From: Diaphorobacter caeni
GTDB taxonomy: Bacteria; Pseudomonadota; Gammaproteobacteria; Burkholderiales; Burkholderiaceae_C
Direction: 5' to 3'
NCBI RefSeq assembly: GCF_015354245.1
Contig: NZ_JADKYZ010000002.1
Coordinates: 682,001-746,000, forward strand
DNA: 64,000 nt
The notes under the pieces are model-generated. The model saw nothing but the letters and a program-made list of their open reading frames with translations. It was not told the DNA's origin and made no database searches. This document shows positions 35,298 through 44,519 of this stretch, one piece after another; position 1 is the first letter of the stretch; each line of letters begins with the position of its first letter. The position numbers and the translations under genes are program-made.

Positions 35298-37760
35298 TTA
35301 CTGAGGCTGCGGAGCCGAGATCGGGGCTGCGGTCCTCGGCTTGACCTTGTCTCGGTCAAACGCTTCCACATCTCGCAATCCCTTCATCCGGTCACGAAGT
35401 TCATCAGAGACTTCGCGAATGTCGATGTCCGTGCGCACCACACGCGGAGAAATGACGACCAGCAACTCAGTGCGTTTGCTGTCCTTCGTATGCTCCCCAA
35501 ACAGCGCACCAAGCACAGGAACTCTGGACAGCAGGGGCACACCCGTTTTCGCTGCCTGCTCCGCATCTTTGATCAGGCCGCCTAGCACGATCGCATCACC
35601 GGAACGGACAGCCACCTTGCTGCTGATCTGACGCTGCATGAAGGCGTACTGCTTGGTGTCGGCATCCTGAGCGCCCAGATCCGTCAGCATCTGATCAATC
35701 TGCATCGTGACCAAGTTGCCCGCATTGACTGATGGCGTAACCACCAAACTGACCCCCGTATCCTTGTACTGGATAGTCGATGTGGTTGTCGTCGTCGTTG
35801 AATTGGGAATGTAAGTCGTTGATGTCTGCACTGGCTGCTGATCACCGACGGAGATGGTCGCGGTGTGATTGTCCAGAACCATCAGGCTGGGACTCGAAAC
35901 CACTTTCAGGTTGGTGATCTTCGACAAAGCGGACAACGCCGCACGCACCCGTCCATAGGGATTCAGAACAGAATAAGTGAATCCGCCAGCCAGCGCACCG
36001 GTCTGTGGAGCTCCGCCGACATAGCCGATTCCGGAGCTGTCCACCTTGCTGCCATTCGCCGTTTGATCCGTAAACGCCCACTTCAACCCATAGTTCAAGG
36101 TATCGTTCAGGGTCACCTCAATGATCGATGCCTCGATCAGTACCTGAGTCGGAGGGATGTCAAGACGCTTGAGCGTGGCTTCAATCCGCTCATATTCGGC
36201 TCGCGTCGCCCAAATCAACACGGAGTTGTTCAGCTCGTCTGCCACGACGCGGATCGAACCAAAGCTGGCCGTCACGGAAATGGACGGACGATTCGAATTG
36301 GCGGTATTGCTCTGACGAAGACTGGTCAATCCTCCGGAGCCGATTCCGGTTCCGGCAGACTGCCCAAACGCGCTGCCTCCCGCATAGCCGCCATATCCAC
36401 CCATGGTGTTTCCGCCATAGGCGTTGTTGTATCCGCCCATGGAGTTGTTGAAGGCGTTGTTGTTGTTGAACGCGTTGTTCGATCCCGTCACGCCGGCCAC
36501 GCCGCCCTGCCCCGGTGCAACCCCCGTCGCACCCGTGGCTCCTTGGGCGTTGCCGCTCTGAAACGGATTCTGCATGCCACTGAAGATTCCGCTCAAGACG
36601 GTCGCCAGATGGCGCGAATTCACGTTCTGAACCTGATAGATGAACAACTGCGGCTCCGCGCCGTTGTCGCTCGGCTTGTCGAGCTTCTCGATCCAGCGGC
36701 GGGCTTCCTCCAGATAGGCGGCTCGCGGGGTCACCACCAGAATGCTGTTGATGCGCGCGATGGGCAGCACTCGGAGTGCGCCGTACAACGGAAAATTCTC
36801 GCTCAAGGCTACGGCCGGGGTATTGGCGGCTGCCGCAGCACCCCCACCAGCGCTCCCCGGAATGGCTTGAGCGGAGCCTGCGGGCCGCGCCACGCCTCCA
36901 GGGGCTCCACCGCCGCCTGCCGCCGCGCTGCTGTTCAGCAGTTGCAGCGCGGACTCCACCTCCTTGACAGAGGCGTATTTCAATGGGAAGACGCCGACCG
37001 ACATGCCCTTGAGCATGTTCACGTCGAAGGTCTTGACCATGTCCATCCAGCCTTCGGCCTGATTGCGCGTGCCGGCCATGACCAGCATGTTGCGCAGCGT
37101 GTCCACCCGGACGATCGCTTCGCCCTGCACCATCGGCTTCAGAATGGCCGCCATTTCCGTGGCGCCAATGAACTCCAACGGAATGATGACCACGCCATAG
37201 CCGGGGGGCAGAGGCCCCTTGGTGCCAGCCACGCGGATGTTGGAGACCACGCCCTTGAGCGAGTCCAGTCGGCCCACGTGGTAGACGCCACGCGAGTCAC
37301 GCCCCATGGCAAGCCCGTTGACCTGCAGCGCGCTCTCCAGCAGCGACAGCGCGTCGTCCGGGGAGATCGGACCGCGCGTGGCCAAGGTCACGCTTCCGGT
37401 GATCGGCTGGTGCAGCACGTAGTCGACCTTCAGCACCTCGCGCATGAACACGGTGACCACATCCTGGATGGGGGCATCCTCGAATTTGTATCCGCTGGGC
37501 GAACCTTCCACCGGCGTGTAGGCGGGAGGCATGTTGATGAGCTTGTCATCACCGCGCATGATGCGCGGCTCGAAATCCGGGGCCGGCTTGGACTTGTCGT
37601 CACCCGCCGATTCCGCCGACACAACCGACGCTGCGGTCTTGCCATCCGGTGCTCGCGCGGCGGGATCAGCGGCATTTTGAGCGTGCAGGCTACCCGTCAA
37701 GGCAAACAGAAGCCCCGTAGCAATCAGTTGACGCGATTTCATTGAATTCACTCTATTCAT
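35298..37760 (-). CDS. gspD: Type II secretion outer-membrane secretin GspD
   Basis: Forms the outer-membrane channel. It has 820 residues. The signal peptide is near residues 7-27 if the inner ATG (37742) is used; the longer start at 37760 overlaps the upstream gene's stop. N0-N3 domains start with FEDAPIQDVVTVFMREVLKVDYVLHQPITG near residue 75. The secretin domain spans about 600-780, with VQTSTTYIPNSTTTTTTSTIQYKDTGVSLVVTPSVNAG and GLIKDAEQAAKTGVPLLSRVPVLGALFG. A roughly 65-residue Asn/Gly/Tyr-rich insert near residues 430-500 is unusual. The tail ends in a Pro-rich APQPQ. An unlinked pilotin or GspS is not seen. Confidence 0.95.
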   Translation of the reverse strand: MNRVNSMKSRQLIATGLLFALTGSLHAQNAADPAARAPDGKTAASVVSAESAGDDKSKPAPDFEPRIMRGDDKLINMPPAYTPVEGSPSGYKFEDAPIQDVVTVFMREVLKVDYVLHQPITGSVTLATRGPISPDDALSLLESALQVNGLAMGRDSRGVYHVGRLDSLKGVVSNIRVAGTKGPLPPGYGVVIIPLEFIGATEMAAILKPMVQGEAIVRVDTLRNMLVMAGTRNQAEGWMDMVKTFDVNMLKGMSVGVFPLKYASVKEVESALQLLNSSAAAGGGGAPGGVARPAGSAQAIPGSAGGGAAAAANTPAVALSENFPLYGALRVLPIARINSILVVTPRAAYLEEARRWIEKLDKPSDNGAEPQLFIYQVQNVNSRHLATVLSGIFSGMQNPFQSGNAQGATGATGVAPGQGGVAGVTGSNNAFNNNNAFNNSMGGYNNAYGGNTMGGYGGYAGGSAFGQSAGTGIGSGGLTSLRQSNTANSNRPSISVTASFGSIRVVADELNNSVLIWATRAEYERIEATLKRLDIPPTQVLIEASIIEVTLNDTLNYGLKWAFTDQTANGSKVDSSGIGYVGGAPQTGALAGGFTYSVLNPYGRVRAALSALSKITNLKVVSSPSLMVLDNHTATISVGDQQPVQTSTTYIPNSTTTTTTSTIQYKDTGVSLVVTPSVNAGNLVTMQIDQMLTDLGAQDADTKQYAFMQRQISSKVAVRSGDAIVLGGLIKDAEQAAKTGVPLLSRVPVLGALFGEHTKDSKRTELLVVISPRVVRTDIDIREVSDELRDRMKGLRDVEAFDRDKVKPRTAAPISAPQPQ

Positions 37761-38434
37761 TTGGTAACGGGACGTGCTCCAGCTCGGGCACGAATTTCAT
37801 TGCGACGACGCAGGCGCTCACGCTGGGCCTCTTCCATCGCTTGACGACGTTGTTCGGCGGTGGCATCCAAAGGAATCTGTCCTGCCCCGGGCGCACCCGC
37901 CTCTGGCGGTGCTCCGGGAACCGGCGCTTTGGGCACGGGTGCCGGCTTGGCGGCGACCAGCAGCAGCTTGCGCGTTTCACCGCCATTCTCGAAAACGGCT
38001 TCGCGGTCTTCTATGGACTTGAACGTCCATGCACCCAGCTTGTCGTTGATGGAGACCATGCGCACCTTGCCATCGACCTTGGCCAGCATGCCCGAGGGAG
38101 AATCCTCGCCGCCATAAAGACCAAAGACGTGAATGCCCGCAAACGGATCAGGCGGCGGAGCCTTCTTCTCCTCGTCCTTGGGAGGAGGCGGTGGCGGGGG
38201 GCGGCGACTTGGCGAGAACAACGGGCGCTCCAGCGTCTCCACGAACAATGCCACGTCCACTTTGGAGGCGGAGGCCGGCAGCGGATCGGCGAATTGCAGA
38301 TCGGGCATCACCGCCTGGGGAGGTGTCCAGATCGTGTTGCGCAGGGTTCCATCGGGCTTGATCCACAGCGCTGCCAGCCCCAGCGTGAGCAGCAGGATCA
38401 GAATGCCGAGAATGCGTGTTGCGGACAAGGTCAT
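37757..38434 (-). CDS. T2SS inner-membrane GspC/GspN-like protein
   Basis: 225 residues. There is one N-terminal helix (ATRILGILILLLTLGLAALW), then a periplasmic domain with PPQAVMPDLQFADPLPAS, LFVETLERPLFSPSRRP, and FAGIHVFGLYGGEDSPSGMLAKVDGKVRMVSINDKLGAWTF, which resembles the homology region of GspC that docks on the secretin. A Pro-rich stretch PPPPPPP near residue 78 and a charged C terminus follow. No PDZ domain is evident. Its position between gspM and gspD is that of gspN in some operons, and no other gspC is in the window, so it may perform the GspC role. ATGA overlaps with both neighbours. Confidence 0.8.
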   Translation of the reverse strand: MTLSATRILGILILLLTLGLAALWIKPDGTLRNTIWTPPQAVMPDLQFADPLPASASKVDVALFVETLERPLFSPSRRPPPPPPPKDEEKKAPPPDPFAGIHVFGLYGGEDSPSGMLAKVDGKVRMVSINDKLGAWTFKSIEDREAVFENGGETRKLLLVAAKPAPVPKAPVPGAPPEAGAPGAGQIPLDATAEQRRQAMEEAQRERLRRRNEIRARAGARPVTK

Positions 38435-38985
38435 GCAGGTTTGCGGTGCAACACCGAGAGTTTGAGTTCCGTGCCGAGGCGCTGAGGCTTGTCAGCCCTC
38501 TGCAGCCCGACCACCTGAATATTGATGCCGTCCACCAGAATGACCGGCGTCAAGCTAGGCAGCACCGCCAGAGCGGCCTGCAGATGGATCAGTTCGCCCT
38601 CCGCGCGCACGGACAGCGAGATTCTCTCGAAGCCCTGCTCCATTTTTGCCGGCAGCACCTGACTGCTGACCACGGTCAAGCCCGCGGTGCTGAGGATCGA
38701 GCGCACGCGCTGCTGCGCATCGTTGCCCGCCTGTGTGGCATCCACCTCGCTTGGATAGACGAATGTTGACATGCGCTGCTCCATCTGGGCAACTTTTTCA
38801 TCCATCTTCCCGGCGCTAGCCTGCAAACCCAGAAGCCTCGCGAATCGGGGCTCGAGTCGACTGAGCTGCTCCTGCGCATCCGCGTGCTTGATCGAGAGGT
38901 AAGTGCCCAATGCGAACAACGGCAGCAGGCAGACGAGCACCGTCACAGCAAGAATGCCCCAGTCGCGGCGTGACAGTTGATTCAT
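38431..38985 (-). CDS. gspM: T2SS protein GspM
   Basis: Inner-membrane component of the type II machine, 184 residues. An N-terminal helix RRDWGILAVTVLVCLLPLFALGTYL precedes a coiled-coil region ADAQEQLSRLEPRFARLLGLQASAGKMDEKVAQMEQRM. A ferredoxin-like periplasmic domain ends the protein. It is overlapped by four bases with gspL upstream and with the GspC/N-like gene downstream. It partners GspL in the platform. Confidence 0.88.
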   Translation of the reverse strand: MNQLSRRDWGILAVTVLVCLLPLFALGTYLSIKHADAQEQLSRLEPRFARLLGLQASAGKMDEKVAQMEQRMSTFVYPSEVDATQAGNDAQQRVRSILSTAGLTVVSSQVLPAKMEQGFERISLSVRAEGELIHLQAALAVLPSLTPVILVDGINIQVVGLQRADKPQRLGTELKLSVLHRKPA

Positions 38986-40328
38986 CGTGACCCTCCAATC
39001 GATTCAGACGGCTCAACTCGAGTGCCCGCATTGCCCGGCGGCGCAGCGACCACAGGCGCCTTGGGCGCGGGTGCAGAAACGGGTGCCGGCGCTGGTGCTG
39101 GCGCAGTTGGTGCCGATGCGGCAGGAGCAGGAGCAGGAGCCGATGCCGTCGCCACAGCGGCTGAGGCCGCAGGCGCAGGCTGTGACGCCGCGGAGGCCGG
39201 AGCCGAAGGCGCCAACGCGGCCGCTGTGGCCGCATCAGCCACCGACACCCCAAAATCGTCCGTCAACTGAAATTCGATCTGAAAGGTTTCCTTGACCATG
39301 CCGGGCTGCCGAACTGCAGCGGAGAGCGCGCGGACCTCCTTCACCTCAGACAAACCGCCGAGCTTCTGCATCAGTGAAGCGGAATCGCTCGCCTGGCCTG
39401 CAATCATCACTTTGCGCCCCTCAATCTGCAGTCGCTGCAGCACGGTGTCATCAGGCAAAGCCTTGGTGAGCGCCTGCACCACCTGCAAAGTATCGAGGCG
39501 ATGACCAATGATATTGGCCAGCGCCTTGACCTGATCCTCGATTTTCAGCAATCCTTCCCGCTTGCCCACTTGCGGGCCAGCCTGCTTGTCGAGCGCCGCA
39601 TAGGCGACATTGGCCTGTATGGCCTTCGCTCGCAATTGCAGATAGGGAGTGACCGCCATCGCGGCACACAAGGCCAGCGCCACGCAGGTCAGCGCCGCAA
39701 CGATGGTCCAGTATTTCTGACCGCTGCGCGCACGGCGCGCCTCGCCGAACCCGGGCAACAGCATGGCCGCATCGTCACGCTGTGGCAACAAGGCCCAGGC
39801 CTCCGGCTCCGCTCCGGCTCCCGTCACGCCGGTCCTCGACGCAATGTGCTGCACCACCCGCTCTCGCGCGGCAAGCACCATGTCCACGGTCACCGCATCC
39901 GGCGACGAAGCGGAGACGTTCGTATTGATCGCATATCCCCAGAGCAGGCTCGACGACGCAAAAGGGTTGCTGTTGAGCGCCTCAAGCGACAGCGCCTGCT
40001 GCATCTTGTCGGGATCCAGCAACGGCATCACCAGTCGCTTGCGCAACAGCAGGCTCTCTGGAATCAGCCGCGCCTCGAAGCTGCTGTCGGAGGGCTTGGC
40101 GGCCTCGCTGCCTTCACGTGTCTTCAGCCGGAAACCGCGCGTGCGCGCGTCAGGCTCCCAGATGGATCGACCCTGGACATCGTCGGCCACCACCTGAATT
40201 TCAACGCGCGGAGCCAGCCACGACCATGCAGGAGTCAGCATCAACTTCGCCCACGGGGCTTTCAGGTCGTGCCAAAGATTCCTCAGGTCGAGGCCAAACA
40301 GCCTCAGATCATCGCTCGCAATGGGCAT
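38982..40328 (-). CDS. gspL: T2SS protein GspL (PilN-like C-terminal part)
   Basis: Platform protein linking the ATPase GspE to GspM, 448 residues. The cytoplasmic part (about 1-230) has an actin-like fold. A hydrophobic helix YWTIVAALTCVALALCAAMA near residue 208 spans the membrane. A periplasmic PilN-like segment follows. The last 80 residues are an Ala/Pro/Ser-rich tail, low complexity and unusual for GspL; the antisense frames there read as Gly/Ala-rich shadows. The stop overlaps gspM. Confidence 0.85.
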   Translation of the reverse strand: MPIASDDLRLFGLDLRNLWHDLKAPWAKLMLTPAWSWLAPRVEIQVVADDVQGRSIWEPDARTRGFRLKTREGSEAAKPSDSSFEARLIPESLLLRKRLVMPLLDPDKMQQALSLEALNSNPFASSSLLWGYAINTNVSASSPDAVTVDMVLAARERVVQHIASRTGVTGAGAEPEAWALLPQRDDAAMLLPGFGEARRARSGQKYWTIVAALTCVALALCAAMAVTPYLQLRAKAIQANVAYAALDKQAGPQVGKREGLLKIEDQVKALANIIGHRLDTLQVVQALTKALPDDTVLQRLQIEGRKVMIAGQASDSASLMQKLGGLSEVKEVRALSAAVRQPGMVKETFQIEFQLTDDFGVSVADAATAAALAPSAPASAASQPAPAASAAVATASAPAPAPAASAPTAPAPAPAPVSAPAPKAPVVAAPPGNAGTRVEPSESIGGSR

Positions 40329-40338
40329 GCTTCAAGTT

Positions 40339-41214
40339 CTATGGTTTTGGCAAGGGAGCTTGCTCCACTCGGGAATCGGCGTAAAAAACCCGCCATGGTA
40401 ACCCGTCAGGTGACGAGTTGGTAATCTGGTACCGACGAATGACCATGATGGCGCCGCCATCCGGCAGCGGAACTCGAGCGCTCATCTCCACGGACCGGGA
40501 CGAGGTCGCCCCACCAATCCATGCACCGTTCAGTTGGCTGGTGTCCGCGCCGACATTATCTCCACCACGGGCTTGCACGAAACCCGCGACTGCAGCCTCA
40601 TTACCGCCTGCAACAATATTGAGCACATTGGGGGGAGCCGCCTGCACATTGATCTGCCCACTGCCCCCGGAGTCAGTCGTGATCATTGGAGCAATCCGGG
40701 CATAGATGGTGTAGTCCATGCCCGGCAGTCGCATCAGATCTTCGGGGGCCTCGAATCCCGGCGGCTTTCCCGACGGACCCGGCGTCGTTCGCGCCATCAT
40801 GATGGCATTGGCGAGCGTTCCCGCCACACCTGCATCCACACCAGCTCCCATCTGGAACAAGGCTTGAAGCAATTCAAGTGGCGCTCTGTTGATGTTGATG
40901 AATCCATTCATGGGCGTCATGCGAACCATCACGTCCCTGCCCGCATAGGAAACAGGCGCCTCCACCAGTTTCTCGGGACGTTTTCCGCTGGCGACCAGCG
41001 ACTGCAACGCCAACTGCATGGCTCCTTCAGCCACGGCCTTCGCCATGACGGTCTGACGAGCGAACGATGCCACCTTGAGTTCCGACTTGACCGACAGCAT
41101 GATGCCGGTCACGAGTACGCTCAAAGACGCCACCAGCCACAGCACGGCTATGAGGGCAAAACCGCCCTCGGTCCGACCATGGGCGCAGGAAAGCGAATGC
41201 AACCCAGATCTCAT
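40339..41214 (-). CDS. gspK: T2SS minor pseudopilin GspK
   Basis: Minor pseudopilin at the tip of the pseudopilus, 291 residues. The prepilin-like start RTEGGFALIAVLWLVASLSVLVTGIMLSVKSELKV has the Gly-Phe cleavage site near residue 18-19, and an Ala in place of the usual Thr at position 2. The body has a GspK alpha domain with INRAPLELLQALFQMGAGVDAG and the LPGMDYTIYARIAPMITT segment, typical of GspK. It overlaps gspJ by four bases. It lacks the usual +5 Glu, as in many GspK proteins that sit at the tip. Confidence 0.92.
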   Translation of the reverse strand: MRSGLHSLSCAHGRTEGGFALIAVLWLVASLSVLVTGIMLSVKSELKVASFARQTVMAKAVAEGAMQLALQSLVASGKRPEKLVEAPVSYAGRDVMVRMTPMNGFININRAPLELLQALFQMGAGVDAGVAGTLANAIMMARTTPGPSGKPPGFEAPEDLMRLPGMDYTIYARIAPMITTDSGGSGQINVQAAPPNVLNIVAGGNEAAVAGFVQARGGDNVGADTSQLNGAWIGGATSSRSVEMSARVPLPDGGAIMVIRRYQITNSSPDGLPWRVFYADSRVEQAPLPKP

Positions 41215-41924
41215 TGCGAGCCCCCGATCACCTCATCGTCGCCATCCGCGCCATCCGGGCGGGACACCGGCAGCGGCCACAGCGGAACCACCCATTGCAG
41301 GGGAGCACGCGCCTCACGCTGAATGTCGAGCACCACGCGCGCAGGCAGAAAATCCGGGTGAGCCCACTCGGCCTCCCATTCGACATTGGCATCGACGTTC
41401 GCTGGGCGGGAGTTCTCATACTGCAGGGAGAGCCCCGACACGCCGACCATCAGGACCTGCGAAGCGGCGGAGCCCCAATCCGGAAAACCCGGCTGGTCTT
41501 CCCAAGGGACATAGCGCAACACCAGCGCCGACGTGTTTCCCGCCGGCTCCACACCCAAATGAAAGAAGCAGCGTCCACCCGCACCATACCGGGCCGGGAG
41601 CACACCGATCCAAGACACTTGAGACGAAGCCCCCTGAAACTGCAGCGGTGGCCCTCCCGGTCCCGATGCGCCGACCTTGGGCAGTGGCGCGCCCTCCAGG
41701 GCGGCACCCGGCACGGCGCGGGCCGAGATCCGCCCCAGCGTGTCGCGAACGAAACGCTCTGCAAGGCGATCGTCATCCTGCATGGCGAAGTTGGCGTCGA
41801 CCCGCTCGCTGCTCTGGCCTGCGGTGCGCATGGCAGACACGAGCGCAATCATGATGATGGACAGAAGCACCATCACCACCAGCATCTCCAGCAGCGTGAA
41901 CCCGCCAGCGCGCCGCGTCCTCAT
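41211..41924 (-). CDS. gspJ: T2SS minor pseudopilin GspJ
   Basis: Minor pseudopilin, 237 residues. The prepilin signal is RRAGGFTLLEMLVVMVLLSIIMIALVSAM, cleaved after the second Gly near residue 8, with Glu at +5. The mature protein has a GspJ core with VDANFAMQDDDRLAERFVRDTLGR near residue 42. It forms the tip complex with GspI and GspK, encoded on either side and overlapped by four bases each. Confidence 0.92.
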   Translation of the reverse strand: MRTRRAGGFTLLEMLVVMVLLSIIMIALVSAMRTAGQSSERVDANFAMQDDDRLAERFVRDTLGRISARAVPGAALEGAPLPKVGASGPGGPPLQFQGASSQVSWIGVLPARYGAGGRCFFHLGVEPAGNTSALVLRYVPWEDQPGFPDWGSAASQVLMVGVSGLSLQYENSRPANVDANVEWEAEWAHPDFLPARVVLDIQREARAPLQWVVPLWPLPVSRPDGADGDDEVIGGSQ

Positions 41925-42340
41925 GCTCCGGGTTTCCTCGGTCCGCGCTCGGGCCGCAGTGTCTGAAGCACCAGCTCCTTGGGCTCACCGCGTTCCACCC
42001 AACGGACGGCGACCTGCACTTCGTGCAGCTTGGGCGCCTGGGGATTGTCACCGCCGCCCGAATCAAATGGCTGCGATTGGAGCGACCAGGCGATTTCGCC
42101 CACGCTCCCCGATTCGGCGACCCCTGCAGCCGGAACGCCATCCACGCGACTCAGCGTCGACTCGGCCACCGACGTGGCCTGCTGGCGCAGATCCAGATCA
42201 CCCACCGCACGCACGCTCGAACCCGTGGCACGGTACAGCACGCCCAGCGACATCGCCATGATGGCAAACGCGACCAGCAGCTCCAGCAGAGAGAATCCGC
42301 GCGCCCTAGCAGGATGTCGGCCCATGTTGCGTCGACTCAT
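41921..42340 (-). CDS. gspI: T2SS minor pseudopilin GspI
   Basis: Minor pseudopilin, 139 residues. The prepilin signal is HPARARGFSLLELLVAFAIMAMSLGVLYRATGSSVRA, cleaved after Gly near residue 14, with Glu at +5. The remainder, with VAESTLSRVDGV and VQVAVRWVE, fits GspI. It overlaps gspH by four bases. It is part of the GspI-J-K tip complex. Confidence 0.92.
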   Translation of the reverse strand: MSRRNMGRHPARARGFSLLELLVAFAIMAMSLGVLYRATGSSVRAVGDLDLRQQATSVAESTLSRVDGVPAAGVAESGSVGEIAWSLQSQPFDSGGGDNPQAPKLHEVQVAVRWVERGEPKELVLQTLRPERGPRKPGA

Positions 42341-42783
42341 TTCTGAACGGGCTCCTGCTCCACGCGACCAGAAAACCAGTCCACGCGCAGACGCACGCCG
42401 TCTCCGGTATGGCGCAACACGTCGACACTTCCGCCGCTCGCGCCGCCCGATGGCAGGAAGCGGATGCCGAAATGCGAGTCCTTGGCCTCACTGTTCGCCA
42501 CGATGGCGCGCAGCTCGATGGTGTCCGGAATGGGTCGCGACTGACCACCCTCCACTCCGTACTGCTTGCTTTCCAGATTCACCATGAACACGGATTCGCG
42601 TCCGCTGAGCACCGCCTGCTGACGTGCGGCGCGCATGCCGGTGACCACCCCACGGACCACATCGCGGTAGTCCATGGAGGTTTTCATTTTGTCGTATGCG
42701 GAAGGCGCCACCGACATGACGAGCGCGAGGATGGCGAACACCACCATCAGCTCGATCAATGTGAATCCGCGCTCCCGCACCAC
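42337..42783 (-). CDS. gspH: T2SS minor pseudopilin GspH
   Basis: Pseudopilin that connects the main fibre to the tip, 148 residues with a GTG start. The leader is only five or six residues (RERGFTLIELMVVFAILALVMSVAP), with Glu at +5. The mature part has DVVRGVVTGMRAARQQAVLSGRES, the usual GspH block. It is separated from gspG by 26 bp and overlaps gspI. Confidence 0.9.
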   Translation of the reverse strand: MVRERGFTLIELMVVFAILALVMSVAPSAYDKMKTSMDYRDVVRGVVTGMRAARQQAVLSGRESVFMVNLESKQYGVEGGQSRPIPDTIELRAIVANSEAKDSHFGIRFLPSGGASGGSVDVLRHTGDGVRLRVDWFSGRVEQEPVQK

Positions 42784-42809
42784 AACAAAGCCACGCCTGC
42801 TTCTAGGAA

Positions 42810-43250
42810 TTACTTGGAATTGCGCACGTCGGCGTTCTCACCCTCGCCGCCGGGGGCGCCATCGGCACCCAGCGACAGGATTTCAATGCCGCCGTTCGGA
42901 CCTGGATTGGCATAGCGGAAAGGATGGCCCCACGCATCGGTCGGAACGTCGTCGCCCTTGAGGTAAGGGCCCGCCCAGCCATTGCTGCTGCCGGGACGCT
43001 TCATCAGCGCGCCCAGGCCCTCATCGGCGGTCGGGTAGCGGCCCACGTCGAGCTTGTAGATTTCCAGCGCCTTGTCGATGTCGGCAATCTGCACGGCCGT
43101 CGTTTTCGACTTGGCTCCGCCCAACTGGTTCAGAACCTTCGGGCCCACCAGACCGGCCAGCATGGTCAGAATCGCCAGCACCACCAGCAATTCGATGAGT
43201 GTGAAGCCCGCCTGGGCTTTTTTACGAGTGTTGTTCATGGTTTGAGTCAT
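42810..43250 (-). CDS. gspG: T2SS major pseudopilin GspG
   Basis: Main subunit of the pseudopilus, about 146 residues. The signal is AQAGFTLIELLVVLAILTMLAGLVGPKVL, cleaved after Gly with Glu at +5. The mature domain has AKSKTTAVQIADIDKALEIYKLDVGRYPTADEGLGALM and WGHPFRYANPGPNGGIEILSLGADG with the calcium-binding type C-terminal loop. Start candidates are at 43250 and 43238, both with poor ribosome binding sites. The longer TTG start is less likely. Confidence 0.95.
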   Translation of the reverse strand: MTQTMNNTRKKAQAGFTLIELLVVLAILTMLAGLVGPKVLNQLGGAKSKTTAVQIADIDKALEIYKLDVGRYPTADEGLGALMKRPGSSNGWAGPYLKGDDVPTDAWGHPFRYANPGPNGGIEILSLGADGAPGGEGENADVRNSK

Positions 43251-43268
43251 ATAAAACAAAACAGTTGA

Positions 43269-44519
43269 TCAAGCGGCGAGATCGTTGACGGACAGGATTC
43301 CCATCAAAATCGATACGATGATCGAGGCAATCAGGATCCCCAGCACCAGAATCAGCACCGGTTCCACCAGAGTCAGGGTGCGTTTGATACCCACCTCCAC
43401 CTCACGGTTCAAAATATTTGCCAGCTCGAGCGTCATGGGTCCGATGCGTCCGGTTTCTTCCCCCACACGCAGCAGGTTGATGGCCAGTGGCTCGAAAACT
43501 CCCGTGCCAATGGCGGCATCCGCCACTTTGCCGCCTTCTTTCACCTTCGGCCCCATGGTTTCCAAGGGCTTTCGCAGCAACAGGTTGGTCACTGTCTGGG
43601 TCGAAATGTGCAACGCCGTCAGCAGCGGCACTCCATTGCCCAGCAGGGTTCCGAGCGAGCGCGAGAAAAGCGTCATCTCGTATTTCTTCGACAGCCCCCC
43701 GACAAGCGGCATGCGCAGAACCACGCCCTGCCACCATTGGCGCCCTCCCGGCGTCTTGAGCCACTTCAGCAGCATCCACACCACCAGCGCCCCCACGATG
43801 ACGATGAACCAACCATAGTGCTGAAACACCTTGCCGATATTCATCACGACCCGCGTCGGCATGGGCAGCGCATCACCCATGTCATTGAACAGCTTTTCAA
43901 ACTGCGGCACCACGAAACCCAGCATCGCCACGAGCGAAAGCACCGCCACGCCCAGCAGGATTGCGGGATAGATCGCGGCCGAAATCACGCTTTCGCGCAA
44001 GGACCGGATGCGTTCCATGTGCTCGACGAGCCGCGCCATCACGGATGCCATCTGGCCACTGATTTCGCCGGACCGGATCATGTTCACGTAGAAATCGCTG
44101 AAGAGATGGGGATGGCCCGACAGGGCTTTGCTCAAGGGCGTGCCGCTCTTGACCTTGTCCAGAATGTCGACCAGCAGCGACGTGACCATGGGCTTGTAGC
44201 TCATGTCGATGAGCACGCGCAGCGCATTGTCAAGAGCCAGTCCCGCCTTCAGCATGATCGCCAGTTCGGAGGTGATCGACAGCACGTCCGCCGCATTCAC
44301 CTTGGCCTTGGGATTGCCTTGCTTGCGGAAGGCCTTCGGCCCGCCCGGAAGGGCCCCAGCCTTTCCACCGCCTCCGGCCAGTCCCGACTCCCGCACGTCC
44401 AGCGGAGTCAGGCCCTGATCGCGCAACCGCTTGAGCACCTGCGCAGCGCTCGCGGCGTTCATGTTGCCCTTGGTGACCTTGCCGTTGGCGGCGGCGGCGC
44501 TCCAGTCGAAATCAGGCAT
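43269..44519 (-). CDS. gspF: T2SS inner-membrane protein GspF
   Basis: Platform protein that recruits the ATPase, 416 residues, with an N-terminal soluble part and two T2SF domains. The DVLSITSELAIMLKAGLALDNALRVLIDM block starts the first T2SF domain, and the second contains LFSRSLGTLLGNGVPLLTALHIS. Three membrane helices are visible. The start overlaps the gspE stop by eight bases. It is the second gene of the cluster. Confidence 0.94.
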   Translation of the reverse strand: MPDFDWSAAAANGKVTKGNMNAASAAQVLKRLRDQGLTPLDVRESGLAGGGGKAGALPGGPKAFRKQGNPKAKVNAADVLSITSELAIMLKAGLALDNALRVLIDMSYKPMVTSLLVDILDKVKSGTPLSKALSGHPHLFSDFYVNMIRSGEISGQMASVMARLVEHMERIRSLRESVISAAIYPAILLGVAVLSLVAMLGFVVPQFEKLFNDMGDALPMPTRVVMNIGKVFQHYGWFIVIVGALVVWMLLKWLKTPGGRQWWQGVVLRMPLVGGLSKKYEMTLFSRSLGTLLGNGVPLLTALHISTQTVTNLLLRKPLETMGPKVKEGGKVADAAIGTGVFEPLAINLLRVGEETGRIGPMTLELANILNREVEVGIKRTLTLVEPVLILVLGILIASIIVSILMGILSVNDLAA

